From NCBI GenBank assembly GCA_003486645.1, contig DNGI01000048.1:1-13348 (forward strand): DNA of 13,348 nt, written 5' to 3'. This DNA is from Cyanobacteria bacterium UBA11370 (GTDB lineage: Bacteria > Cyanobacteriota > Cyanobacteriia > Cyanobacteriales > Coleofasciculaceae). How positions within the stretch are numbered: the stretch's first letter is position 1; each line of letters opens with the position of its first letter. Positions 1-8,500 of the stretch are shown piece after piece. The notes beneath the pieces are model-generated. The model saw nothing but the letters and a program-made list of their open reading frames with translations. It did not search any database and had not been told where the DNA came from. Position numbers and translations under genes: made by a program.

Positions 1-16
1 GGGGGAGAAATCAATA

Positions 17-58
17 AAGGGGGTAGTATATAGGGCGGATTTGGTATAACTACCCCTT
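17..58 (-). terminator. Hairpin downstream of the CHAT gene, possible terminator
   Basis: The arm AAGGGGGTAGTATA (17-30) pairs with TATAACTACCCCTT (45-58) apart from one bulged base on each side, leaving a 14-base loop. It lies 45 bases past the stop of the minus-strand CHAT gene. Read on the minus strand it is followed by a moderately T-rich stretch (TATTGATTTC). That fits a terminator for this gene, but the T-tract is poor, so it could instead be a dispersed intergenic palindrome. Confidence 0.35.
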
Positions 59-102
59 GTGAGAGTTTGGGGCGCAATGTGAGTTCAAAAGCAACTCATC
101 AA

Positions 103-2709
103 TTAAAGCCAATTTCCGATTAGGATAAAAGGCGACCAAACGGCTGGATGGCTATAGTTAGGATCAGCAATCATTTTTAGTTTTGCCCTTTGCAGGGCTT
201 GGGCTTTAGTGATGTTAGGTTGAAGGAGTTGGCGATAAAATTCTTCAATTAGCGGTACGGTCGCTTCATCGTTAATGTACCATAAAGTGGCTAGTGCAGT
301 TTCAACACCCGCGCGAACCGCCACACCTGCAATTCCTAACGCTGAACGGTTATCACCCGCAGCCGTTTGACAGGCACTTAAGGTGAGCAATTTGACAGGT
401 TGTCTGTCGCTACGAGAACGTAACAAATTGTCGAGTTCCTGTAGACTAATACGTCGATCATACCCTAGCAAAAATGTACTCTCCGCATCTACACCAAATT
501 TTCCATGGGTTGCCATGTGAACGATGGGGTAACTTTTGCGGAGTAATTGAGCTTGCAAATTAGAGAAGGTAAAATCCTGATCAATTAGTTCAGTACCCCC
601 TAAAATTGTTTCTACCACGTTAAGTTCAGCTTTCACATTCGTCAGGGCAGCAAAGGGCGGTTTCTCAACGGTTAAACCTAAACTGAGGGCTTCTAACTCA
701 TTGCGGTTTAGAGTTTGGCTGGTAGTGAGCGTTAAACTGGGAGTGATACCAATAGGGTACTTTTCAATTAAAAATGTTTGACCATCATGTAGTGCTGCCA
801 TCGGTACTTTTCGCAAAACACCATCATTAATAAAGACTAAAGTACTCGGCTTAATAGCGACCAAATCTGCTTCTAAGGGACGAATTAAAAGATTATAAAT
901 TTTCTGGGCTTGGGGTAAATATTCTTCCGTTGCCCACAACTCTAATAAATAACGTAACCGATCAATTTCAATCTCAAGTTCTGACTGGGAAATCTCAACG
1001 GGATAACTCCGCATTGAACCATTAGGCGATCGCAAGATAAGTTGGGTGCGATCGCCTAAAATCACCGAGTAAATTACAGCGGTATTGCCCTCTGTTAAGG
1101 CTTGATTACTTTGAGCTTTGTTTTTGGCTACCTGTACACATTCGTCACCAAAAAAATTCTCCAATTCTGCCAATTTCAATAATTCTAAGGTATCAACAAC
1201 CTGTTTGAGGGCAGAGCCTTCATTCTGTTGCTGTCCAGATTCTGTCTCAGTGAGTAATAATTCCATTAATTCCCGATAAACGGGTTCTACCTGTTCCCGA
1301 AAGTCCAATTGCAGATCTTGATTAGCGGCAATGAGATCACCCCGAATACTTTGCAAACTAGCGATCGCTTCTTGATAAGCCGTGATCGCGTCTTGAGTGT
1401 CTCCGGTGGCTTTAAGAATTCTCCCCGCCTGCCACTGCCAATGATACAAACTATCTGGGGCATTTATTTGTTGGGCGGCAAATTGAGCATTGCGAGTTAA
1501 CTCCATTGCCTTGTCATAGTCCCCTGTTTTCTCATACCATTGCCCTAAACTTCCCAGTGCAAAGGATTCAGCTCTAGCATCACCGATAGTTCTAGCCACA
1601 CTCAAGGCTTGTTCTAATAGTTGAAGGGACTCTTCCCTCCCAGCCCCTGACTCAAAGTTTCGATAATTCTCTGCTAGATTAATTAGGGTATAGGCTTTCT
1701 CCCATGAATCTGGAACTTTAACGAGTAACTCTTTCACACGCTTGCCATTTCTGATAATGAATTCCTGTTCAGTTGCAGTTAACGGTCTTTGCAGCCGATT
1801 GAGTTCTTTGAGTGAATTGCCTGCACTTATCGACAAGTGACTCCTGATGATTAGGTGATTTAAATTCATCAAGGCTCTAACTTCCTCTAGTCCACCCAAT
1901 TGTTGAGCGGTTTGGGCGCTTTGCTCAAAAAATGTTCTGGCTTGCGCCCGATCCTGATTAGCGGCTTGAGTTAAACGGATTGTTTGTTGATCATCTCCTT
2001 CTAATTGCGCTAACTGAGCTTGATAACTATATCGAGTTGCTTGGCTAACGTAGATATTACCCAAATTATTCAGCGCTGTAGCAATGTAGCGGGTATTATT
2101 TAATTGACGAGCAATTTTTAAACTTGTTTGTTGAGCGACTAAGGCCTGGTCGTAGTTCCCTAAAGCCCAATGGGCATTGCCTAATGCTCCCTGTGCTGCG
2201 GCTTCAATCAGCGGATCTTGGTTTTCCACGGCGAGGGAAATGGCTGATTCCAATAGGGTAATTGATCGCTGATGCTGTCCTAAATCGCTGTAAGCTTGAG
2301 CTTGTTCTGTTAAGGAAGTAGCTAGAGCTTTTCGACTAGATTTATCCTCTTGAGTGCGATAAATTTGTAGGGCTTGTTCCCATTGAGCGATCGCTTGGGG
2401 TAGTTGACCGATTTGCCGATAGGCTACAGCTAAGTTAGTGTGAACAATGGCTTTGTCTTTCGGTGTAGTGATTTGGGGTAGGGATTGTTCCCAGGTTGCG
2501 ATCGCTTCGGTAAATTTTCCGGCTTGATAGAATTCAATTCCCCTCTGGACAAGTTGCACTTGGGAAATAGATATAACCGTTGGCATTTCTAACGCAACGG
2601 CGGAGAAAATCCATTGCCCACTTGACCAATTATGAATGCTAATGCACAATAGGAGGTTAGCTAAGAATAAAACAGTGAATCGACACCAACGCTGCCAATG
2701 GTGAGACAT
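103..2709 (-). CDS. Exported TPR-CHAT domain protein (caspase-like peptidase family)
   Basis: This 868-residue protein has a hydrophobic N-terminal segment (about residues 11-29, VLFLANLLLCIS core) that looks like a signal peptide or anchor. It is followed by TPR-type helical repeats (about 50-455) and a C-terminal CHAT domain (about 540-868). CHAT domains are caspase/separase-like cysteine peptidases. The expected dyad is intact: His735 in HMATHG and Cys780 in SACQT. The segment before CHAT (RGDLIAANQD to EPVYRELMELLL, then LAELENFF) is the usual cyanobacterial arrangement. The ATG at 2707-2709 has an AGGA ribosome site five bases upstream (2715-2718), which supports the start. It diverges from an FhaC/ShlB-type transporter gene, and families of this kind often sit beside two-partner-secretion genes in cyanobacteria. 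Proteolysis, the substrate, and a periplasmic or cell-surface location are inferred from the family and the signal segment, not seen directly. Confidence 0.9.
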   Translation of the reverse strand: MSHHWQRWCRFTVLFLANLLLCISIHNWSSGQWIFSAVALEMPTVISISQVQLVQRGIEFYQAGKFTEAIATWEQSLPQITTPKDKAIVHTNLAVAYRQIGQLPQAIAQWEQALQIYRTQEDKSSRKALATSLTEQAQAYSDLGQHQRSITLLESAISLAVENQDPLIEAAAQGALGNAHWALGNYDQALVAQQTSLKIARQLNNTRYIATALNNLGNIYVSQATRYSYQAQLAQLEGDDQQTIRLTQAANQDRAQARTFFEQSAQTAQQLGGLEEVRALMNLNHLIIRSHLSISAGNSLKELNRLQRPLTATEQEFIIRNGKRVKELLVKVPDSWEKAYTLINLAENYRNFESGAGREESLQLLEQALSVARTIGDARAESFALGSLGQWYEKTGDYDKAMELTRNAQFAAQQINAPDSLYHWQWQAGRILKATGDTQDAITAYQEAIASLQSIRGDLIAANQDLQLDFREQVEPVYRELMELLLTETESGQQQNEGSALKQVVDTLELLKLAELENFFGDECVQVAKNKAQSNQALTEGNTAVIYSVILGDRTQLILRSPNGSMRSYPVEISQSELEIEIDRLRYLLELWATEEYLPQAQKIYNLLIRPLEADLVAIKPSTLVFINDGVLRKVPMAALHDGQTFLIEKYPIGITPSLTLTTSQTLNRNELEALSLGLTVEKPPFAALTNVKAELNVVETILGGTELIDQDFTFSNLQAQLLRKSYPIVHMATHGKFGVDAESTFLLGYDRRISLQELDNLLRSRSDRQPVKLLTLSACQTAAGDNRSALGIAGVAVRAGVETALATLWYINDEATVPLIEEFYRQLLQPNITKAQALQRAKLKMIADPNYSHPAVWSPFILIGNWL

Positions 2710-3052
2710 TGCAGTCCTATACGTAAGTAAATATATTCAAACCTATAAGTGTAACACACCCGTAATAAGGTAGGTTGGCTTACATTAGCCTTGTCCCGTT
2801 CTTTCTGGTTCTTTCCCCCTCAAACTATAAACCAATGTATTTTAGACCAGAGATCCTGGCTGGTCGATATTTTTATTGAATATTGAAACTTCATCGAAGT
2901 TCCTAAGCTATTGCGTCTAGAAATGGAATTTTTCAGATACAGTTTCTTAAATTCTTCCCGGCTTCCTCTGAGATGTGGGAGTGCCAATTCAAGGCGTGAT
3001 AGCTTATAACTTTCCGGATACTCCCTAGTGATGCCTCCTATCTCTCATATCT
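2710..3052. other. Divergent intergenic region between CHAT and TpsB genes
   Basis: This spacer must hold the promoters of both divergent genes, but I found no convincing -35/-10 pair for either. Near the CHAT start the minus strand is AT-rich (GAATATATTTA). Two short perfect inverted repeats are visible: AACTTC-ATC-GAAGTT at 2887-2901, and GACCAG/CTGGTC at 2845-2865. I see no ORF with coding character and no RNA gene. Confidence 0.6.
2845..2875 (+). promoter_or_regulatory. Hairpin with T-rich tail upstream of tpsB
   Basis: GACCAG (2845-2850) pairs perfectly with CTGGTC (2860-2865) across a nine-base loop and is followed by GATATTTTTATT. If transcription of the transporter gene starts upstream, this could act as an attenuator-like terminator about 180 bases before its start codon. 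The stem is only six pairs, so the call is weak. Confidence 0.22.
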
Positions 3053-5029
3053 ATGGTTGGCGCTGACTTGCGTTTTCAACAACTTGTCACGAGTACGACT
3101 TTATTGTGCTTAAGTTGGAGTTCTATTGCTGTAGCAGAAGAAGGGTTAACCTTTCAAGGGTTGCAGATGGAATCAGTGACGGGTGATCAGATTGAGTTGC
3201 ATTCAAACGAAATAGTTGAGACAGACACACAGACGCGGGGACGCGGGGATGCGGAGAAAATCAATAGGCTACCGATAAAAAATGCCACTGGGTATCAAAG
3301 TCAATCAGAAAAATCCCTAGTAGACAACCCAAAAAATTCCGATGGATACAATAGTTTATCTTCCCCCTCCCCCCCTCTCCCCATCTCCCCCTCTCCCCTA
3401 GCCCAAACCAATCCGAATCTCCCACCAGGACTTCTCGAACCCAATCTCCCCTTACCTCCTTTACCCACCACACCGCCCGAAACTCCTACTCCAAGCCGTC
3501 CACTAGCACCCCCTCCAGAAACGCCACAAAACTTGCCAGCGGAATTAGACGTTAAAGTTACAGTTAAAGAGATTGAGATTTTAGGGAGTACCGCCTTTTC
3601 CCCAGCCGAATTACAAACAGCGGTATCGTCTTTTATCGGTCAGGAAGCCACGTTTGAAGAACTCCTAGCTATTCGCACTGCTATTACTCAGTTATATATT
3701 GACAATGGCTATACCACCTCTGGCGCATTTTTACCCTCTCAAGATTTAACCGATGGAGTGGTGAGAATTCAGGTAGTAGAAGGGGGAATCGAACGCATTG
3801 ATATTCAGGGTTTGAGGCGATTGCGACCGGATTATGTGCGCGATCGCATTGGTTTAGCTGCCCAAGCGCCAGTTAATCTCCGCCGTCTAGAAGAAGCCTT
3901 ACAACTGCTACAACTTGATCCCCTGCTGGATACAGTACAAGCCGAACTCTCAGCCGGGACAGCGCCTGGTTTCAGTGTACTCCAACTAAATGTGACCGAA
4001 GCCCAACCTCTAAGCCTTGCTGTGATTGGCGAAAATCGAGACTCTCCGAGTGTAGGTTCCCTCGGAGGAACGGTTACGATCGCTCATAATAATTTGCTAG
4101 GGTTTGGCGATCGCTTGAGTGTAGATTATGGCCTTACCCAAGGGATTAATAGTTACAACTTCAGCTACCAAATTCCCCTAAATCCTCATGATGGTACGTT
4201 AAGTTTAAGCTATGGCCGCAGTCGGAGTGACATTATTGAGGAACCTTTTTCCCGTTTAGATATTAATGCTCGAACCTCTACGTTTTCTGTTGGTTTTCGT
4301 CAACCGATTGTTCGGACTCCGAGTAGTGAATTTGCCCTTTCTCTATCGTTAGATCTGCATCAAAGCGAAACGTTTTTATTAGAAGATATTCCCTTTTCGT
4401 TTTCTTTAGGACCAGAAAAAGGCAAGTCTAGAGTAACGGCACTGCGCTTTACCCAGGACTGGACAAATCGGTCTGCAACTAGAGTTTTAGCGGCGCGATC
4501 GCAGTTTAGTTTTGGCTTAGATGCGTTGAATTCGACTATTAATGAGAATGGAATTGATGGGCGTTTTATGAGTTGGGTAGGACAGTTTCAATGGGTACAA
4601 GCATTAGGGGGTGATGCTATTTTTATTGCCCGTGCTGGGGCTCAACTTTCTAATGACTCTCTCTTATCTTTAGAACAGTTTAGTATTGGTGGGATAGATA
4701 CAGTTAGGGGCTATCGGCAAAATCAACGAGTGGCTGATAATGGGATTGTTGGTTCCTTGGAATTCCGTTTGCCTATTGTTCAGCAACCCGAAGGAATTGG
4801 TACTATCCAGCTTGCTCCTTTTTTCGATATTGGCACAGTTTGGAATAACGAAGATGTTACTCCTAATCCTAATACTTTGGCGAGTATTGGTTTAGGATTA
4901 CGCTGGCAAGTTTCACCTGACTTTTCGGCTCAATTGGATTGGGGAATTCCGCTGATTTCTGTTGATGATGAGGGGAATACGTTGCAGGATCAGGGTATTA
5001 CGTTTTCAGTGCAGTTCCAACCGTTTTAG
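3053..5029 (+). CDS. TpsB/FhaC/ShlB-type outer-membrane two-partner secretion transporter
   Basis: This 658-residue protein has a Sec signal peptide (about residues 1-28, ending AVA). A low-complexity segment and a proline-rich linker follow (about 103-165). The first POTRA domain spans about 168-244 (starting VKEIEILGS, ending VVEGG) and the second about 246-317. A beta-barrel (about 320-658) carries the Omp85-superfamily VRGYR motif at 551-555 and ends in a terminal phenylalanine (VQFQPF), as expected for barrel insertion. Family members export a large TpsA exoprotein through the outer membrane after their POTRA domains bind its TPS signal. No TpsA gene is in the window, so the substrate is unknown. 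ATG 3053 is the first ATG after an in-frame TGA at 3029-3031 and opens directly onto the signal peptide, although no clear ribosome site precedes it. The gene diverges from the CHAT gene. The stretch from residue 57 to about 117 looks derived from repeat DNA. Confidence 0.9.
   Translation: MVGADLRFQQLVTSTTLLCLSWSSIAVAEEGLTFQGLQMESVTGDQIELHSNEIVETDTQTRGRGDAEKINRLPIKNATGYQSQSEKSLVDNPKNSDGYNSLSSPSPPLPISPSPLAQTNPNLPPGLLEPNLPLPPLPTTPPETPTPSRPLAPPPETPQNLPAELDVKVTVKEIEILGSTAFSPAELQTAVSSFIGQEATFEELLAIRTAITQLYIDNGYTTSGAFLPSQDLTDGVVRIQVVEGGIERIDIQGLRRLRPDYVRDRIGLAAQAPVNLRRLEEALQLLQLDPLLDTVQAELSAGTAPGFSVLQLNVTEAQPLSLAVIGENRDSPSVGSLGGTVTIAHNNLLGFGDRLSVDYGLTQGINSYNFSYQIPLNPHDGTLSLSYGRSRSDIIEEPFSRLDINARTSTFSVGFRQPIVRTPSSEFALSLSLDLHQSETFLLEDIPFSFSLGPEKGKSRVTALRFTQDWTNRSATRVLAARSQFSFGLDALNSTINENGIDGRFMSWVGQFQWVQALGGDAIFIARAGAQLSNDSLLSLEQFSIGGIDTVRGYRQNQRVADNGIVGSLEFRLPIVQQPEGIGTIQLAPFFDIGTVWNNEDVTPNPNTLASIGLGLRWQVSPDFSAQLDWGIPLISVDDEGNTLQDQGITFSVQFQPF
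3232..3254 (+). repeat. In-frame octamer repeat GACGCGGG inside tpsB
   Basis: The unit GACGCGGG occurs twice exactly (3232-3239, 3240-3247) and then as GATGCGG (3248-3254). Such GC-rich octamers are typical of cyanobacterial spacers, yet here they encode TRGRGDAE within the region after the signal peptide. Confidence 0.7.
3361..3399 (+). repeat. C/T-rich low-complexity tract inside tpsB
   Basis: This strand is almost pure C and T with CTCCCC-type units, encoding the serine/proline start of the linker. It mirrors the G/A-rich tracts found outside genes at 5034-5056 and 10438-10474. Confidence 0.6.
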
Positions 5030-5365
5030 GTAGAGGGAGGGGAGGAGAGGGGGAGAACAAAATACCTCGTGTGAATGCAACTTGGTATAAAATACGCCAC
5101 TTTCTTTTCTAGAGGAAAAATCTTTGTGTTTTCTCAAGGTTGCACGGATACATTGAGGTAGTGTTATTTGATATAGTTGCAGATAGTGGAGCGATCTCCT
5201 TTTGAATTGCATCCCTCAAAAGGTAGATATTGCTCATCCTTTCAAAATGGGTTAACTAAGATCTGGCATCATTTTCAGGATGGGTAGGTTGCTCATCCCA
5301 TACTAAAAAAATTGTCTTTCTTGTGGGTTATATAGCGGTTCTCATAATCATGAGGTACAAATTTC

Positions 5366-5390
5366 TAGGTTTTAGGTTTTAGGTTTTAGG
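5366..5390. repeat. Heptamer tandem repeat TAGGTTT, about 3.6 copies
   Basis: Exact TAGGTTT units begin at 5366, 5373 and 5380, followed by a partial copy. This is a short tandem repeat of the kind common in cyanobacterial spacers, and it runs straight into a second, different heptamer array. Confidence 0.85.
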
Positions 5391-5411
5391 GAGTGGGGAG
5401 TGGGGAGTGGG
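5389..5411. repeat. Heptamer tandem repeat GGGAGTG, about 3.3 copies
   Basis: Exact GGGAGTG units begin at 5389, 5396 and 5403. The same GGGAGTG-like sequence recurs after the TIR-WD40 gene near 10438. Confidence 0.85.
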
Positions 5412-5531
5412 AAAAAAATTAAGCGCACCTCACCCATCTGAGAATTGCTATAGACTGGAACGTTTCCCCATAAAAGGCAAGTTTGAGAATGATGTAATAC
5501 CGTCGTGAAGATGCTAATCCGTTGTTTTGTC

Positions 5532-5538
5532 AAGGTGG
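5532..5538 (+). promoter_or_regulatory. Ribosome binding site deciding the TIR-WD40 start
   Basis: AAGGTGG differs by one base from the ideal AAGGAGG and ends six bases before ATG 5545. It therefore selects that ATG over the in-frame TTG (5527) and GTG (5539) upstream. Confidence 0.7.
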
Positions 5539-5544
5539 GTGAAA

Positions 5545-8500
5545 ATGGGAAGTTTTTGTGATGCTTTTATTTCCTACGGACGTGCTGATAGTAAAGGTTT
5601 TGCAACGAAACTTCAGACTCGATTGCTTGAGGAAGGTTTCAATGCGTGGTTTGACCAGAATGATATTCCCCTTGGAGTAGACTTTCAAAATCAAATTGAT
5701 GATGGGATTGAAAAAGCGCATAACTTCCTGTTTATTATTGCACCCCATTCGATCAATTCGCCCTATTGTCGTAAAGAAATTGAGTTAGCGATTAAGCGCA
5801 ATAAACGGATCATTCCCCTCTTACACGTCGAGCAAATTAACTACGATACTTGGCAGCAAAGATATCCGAAAGGGACACCGGAAGAGTGGGAAACTTACAA
5901 AGCAAAAGGGTTACATTCTAGCTTTCCGAATATGCACCCGCTGATCGGTAAAATTAACTGGGTGTATTTCCGAGAAGACCTAGATAATTTTGATAAATCC
6001 TTTGCCGACTTAATTACATTGATTCGTCACCATGCCGATTATGCTGAACAGCATACCTACTTTTTAACCAAAGCATTGGAGTGGGAAAGGAATCAAAGAA
6101 AAACAAATTATTTATTAATTGGAGAAGAACGCAAGCAGGCAGAATCTTGGTTAAAGATTCGGTTTAAAGATGAGCAAGCTCCCTGTGTACCGAGTGACTT
6201 ACATTGTGAGTATATTACCGAAAGTATCAAGAATGCCAATAACTTGATGACTCAGGTTTTCCTCTCCTATGCCGATGAAGATAAGGCAACGATGGAGAAG
6301 GTACGTAATAGTCTGAGGCGGGAAATGATTACCGTTTGGACGAATAAAACGGATATTCAGACTGGAGAAGCGTTTGAGGACGCAATTAACCGAGGAATTG
6401 AACAAGCGGATAATTTAGTTTTTCTGATTTCGCCAGATTCAGTAACGTCTTATTATTGCCAGCAAGAACTAGACTATGCACTATCGTTCAACAAACGAAT
6501 TATTCCCCTATTAGTGCGAGACACTAACACCCTACAAATCCCTGAAAGCTTGCGACAATTGCACTATATTGACCTCAGTGATAATGCTCAAGACGAAGAT
6601 TATCATCTGGATGAAAGTCAATTATTGAAAATTTTACATCAGGATGAGACTTACTACAACGAGCATAAAATGCTGCTAACCAAAGCCTTAAAATGGGAGC
6701 GGCAGAATAGGAATTCCAGCATTCTTTTACGGGGTTATAACCTGCGTCATGCGGAGTTGTGGTTAAAGGGGGCGGAACAACGGAAAAAGCATCCTCCGAC
6801 GGCTTTACAAAAAGAATATATTAGCGAAAGTCTGCAACAACCCACTGATGTATCTGTAGAAGTTTTTATTTCTTATTGTCCGGCAGATTCAGATTTTGCA
6901 CGTCAGTTAAATGAGGCTTTACAAATTCAGGGTAAAACAACTTGGTTTGACCAAGAAAGTATTGCTGAAGAAGCAGAATTTAAGCAAGAAATTGAGCGGG
7001 GTATTCAAAATTCAGATAATTTTTTGTTGATTATTTCTCCTCAATCGCTTGATTCATCCTCTACCACCCATGAAGTAAAAGTTGCCCAGAGGTTGAATAA
7101 ACGATTGGTGATTGTGCTTTACAAAGGCGCATCAGCGGCAGATTTAGACCCAACATTTGCCAACATCCAGCAGGTTGATTTTACCCAAAATAATGGGGAT
7201 TTTTATACGAATTTCAGTGAATTAGTTAGAACATTAGATACGGATCGAGAACACGTAAAAAGCCATACTAAATGGTCACAACGGGCGCTGGAATGGGAGC
7301 ATAAAGAGAAAACGGCTGATTTGCTATTGCGGGGGAATGAATTTGCGATCGCCGAGACTTGGTTACAGGAAACCGAACAAGAAAAGAAACAGCCCCCAGC
7401 TACCGCATTACAGAAAGAATATATTACCGCTAGTCGAGATGCGATCGCCGCTGAAATCAGAAAAGAAAAGCGTCGGGTCGTTATTTTAAAATCACTACTA
7501 GCTTTTGCAACTATAGCATTTTTAGTGTCTGTTGTTGCGGCTGTATTTGCTTTTCGTGAGTCTCGGAAAGCATTGAGGGATCAAATTGAATCCCTAACCG
7601 CATCCTCATCAGCAGAATTCGCCTTGGGGAAAGATTTTAATGCTTTACTAATAGGTTTAAAAGCCGCAAAAGAACTGCGAACACCCTTGTGGATACCAGA
7701 TAAACACGAACTTGAGGCTAAGGTTGTTACAGCCCTACAACAATCGATTTCTAAAGTCAGAGAACTTAACCGTCTTGAAGGTCATCAAGGTGCGATTAAT
7801 GAGTTGAGATTTAGCCCCGATGGTCAGACAATTGCGACGGCGAGTGATGATAGAACTGTCAAGCTTTGGAGTTTGGATGGCAAAGAACTCCGTACCCTTG
7901 AGGGACATCGTAAGCCAGTTTATCTGGTGAGATTCAGCCCCGATGGTAAAATGATTGCGACGGGTAGTGACGATAAAACCGTCAAATTGTGGCAACCTGA
8001 TGGCACTTTAATAGTCACGCTGACAGGTCATAAAAAGAGTATTTCTGATGTCGAATTCAGTCCTGATGGTAAGACAATTGCTACTGCTAGTGAGGACAGC
8101 ACTGTTAAACTGTGGCGGCTTGATGGCACCTTAATTGTCACGCTTAAAGATCAAACGCTTAAAGATACAGCTCATGAATCGGGAATATCAGACGTAGAGT
8201 TCAGCCCGGATGGTAAGACGATAGCGACTGCTCGTTGGGATAGCACTGTCAAACTCTGGGACTTGAAGGGTAAGCTACTTCACACTCTTAAAGGGGAGGA
8301 TATTTCAGGAGTCTTTAGTATCAGTTTCAGCCCCGATGGTAAAACCATTGCTAGTGCCAATTTTAACAATACAGTCATTCTGTGGAACCGAGAGAAGGGA
8401 ATCCGACAACGCACCCTCAAGGGACACACCGGGTTGATCTATTACGTTACTTTCAGCCCCGACGGTAAAACCATTGCCACTGCTAGCGGTGACAAAACTA

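Larger units (their letters stand above)
5331..5452. mobile_element. MITE-like element with imperfect terminal inverted repeats
   Basis: The left end TATAGCGGTTCTCA (5331-5344) and right end TGAGAATTGCTATA (5439-5452) are inverted repeats matching at 12 of 14 positions. A second match lies further in (TGAGGTAC on the left, GCACCTCA on the right). The ends fit a TA target duplication, as in IS630/Tc1-type elements, but TATA is palindromic so this is not proof. The interior holds two heptamer arrays and no ORF, so any element is non-autonomous. Confidence 0.5.
5030..5526. other. Repeat-rich intergenic region between tpsB and the TIR-WD40 gene
   Basis: There is no credible gene here. Directly after the transporter stop is a G/A-rich tract (about 5034-5056). 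A perfect 8-bp hairpin, CCTTTTGA/TCAAAAGG, lies at 5198-5223 without a T-run. The ten-base direct repeat TTGCTCATCC occurs at 5230-5239 and 5289-5298. A MITE-like element with two heptamer arrays fills 5331-5452. The promoter of the TIR-WD40 gene should lie in the last ~100 bases, but no clear -35/-10 pair stands out. Confidence 0.65.

Noticed and set aside
5198..5223. CCTTTTGA/TCAAAAGG hairpin as a terminator for tpsB
   Set aside because: It is about 170 bases past the stop, the stem is AT-rich, and there is no T-run after it. It is recorded only as part of the spacer.
5527..5544. Earlier in-frame starts for the TIR-WD40 gene (TTG 5527, GTG 5539)
   Set aside because: ATG 5545 has a near-ideal ribosome site at proper distance, and the earlier starts would overlap or precede that site. 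The extra six codons add nothing to the TIR fold.
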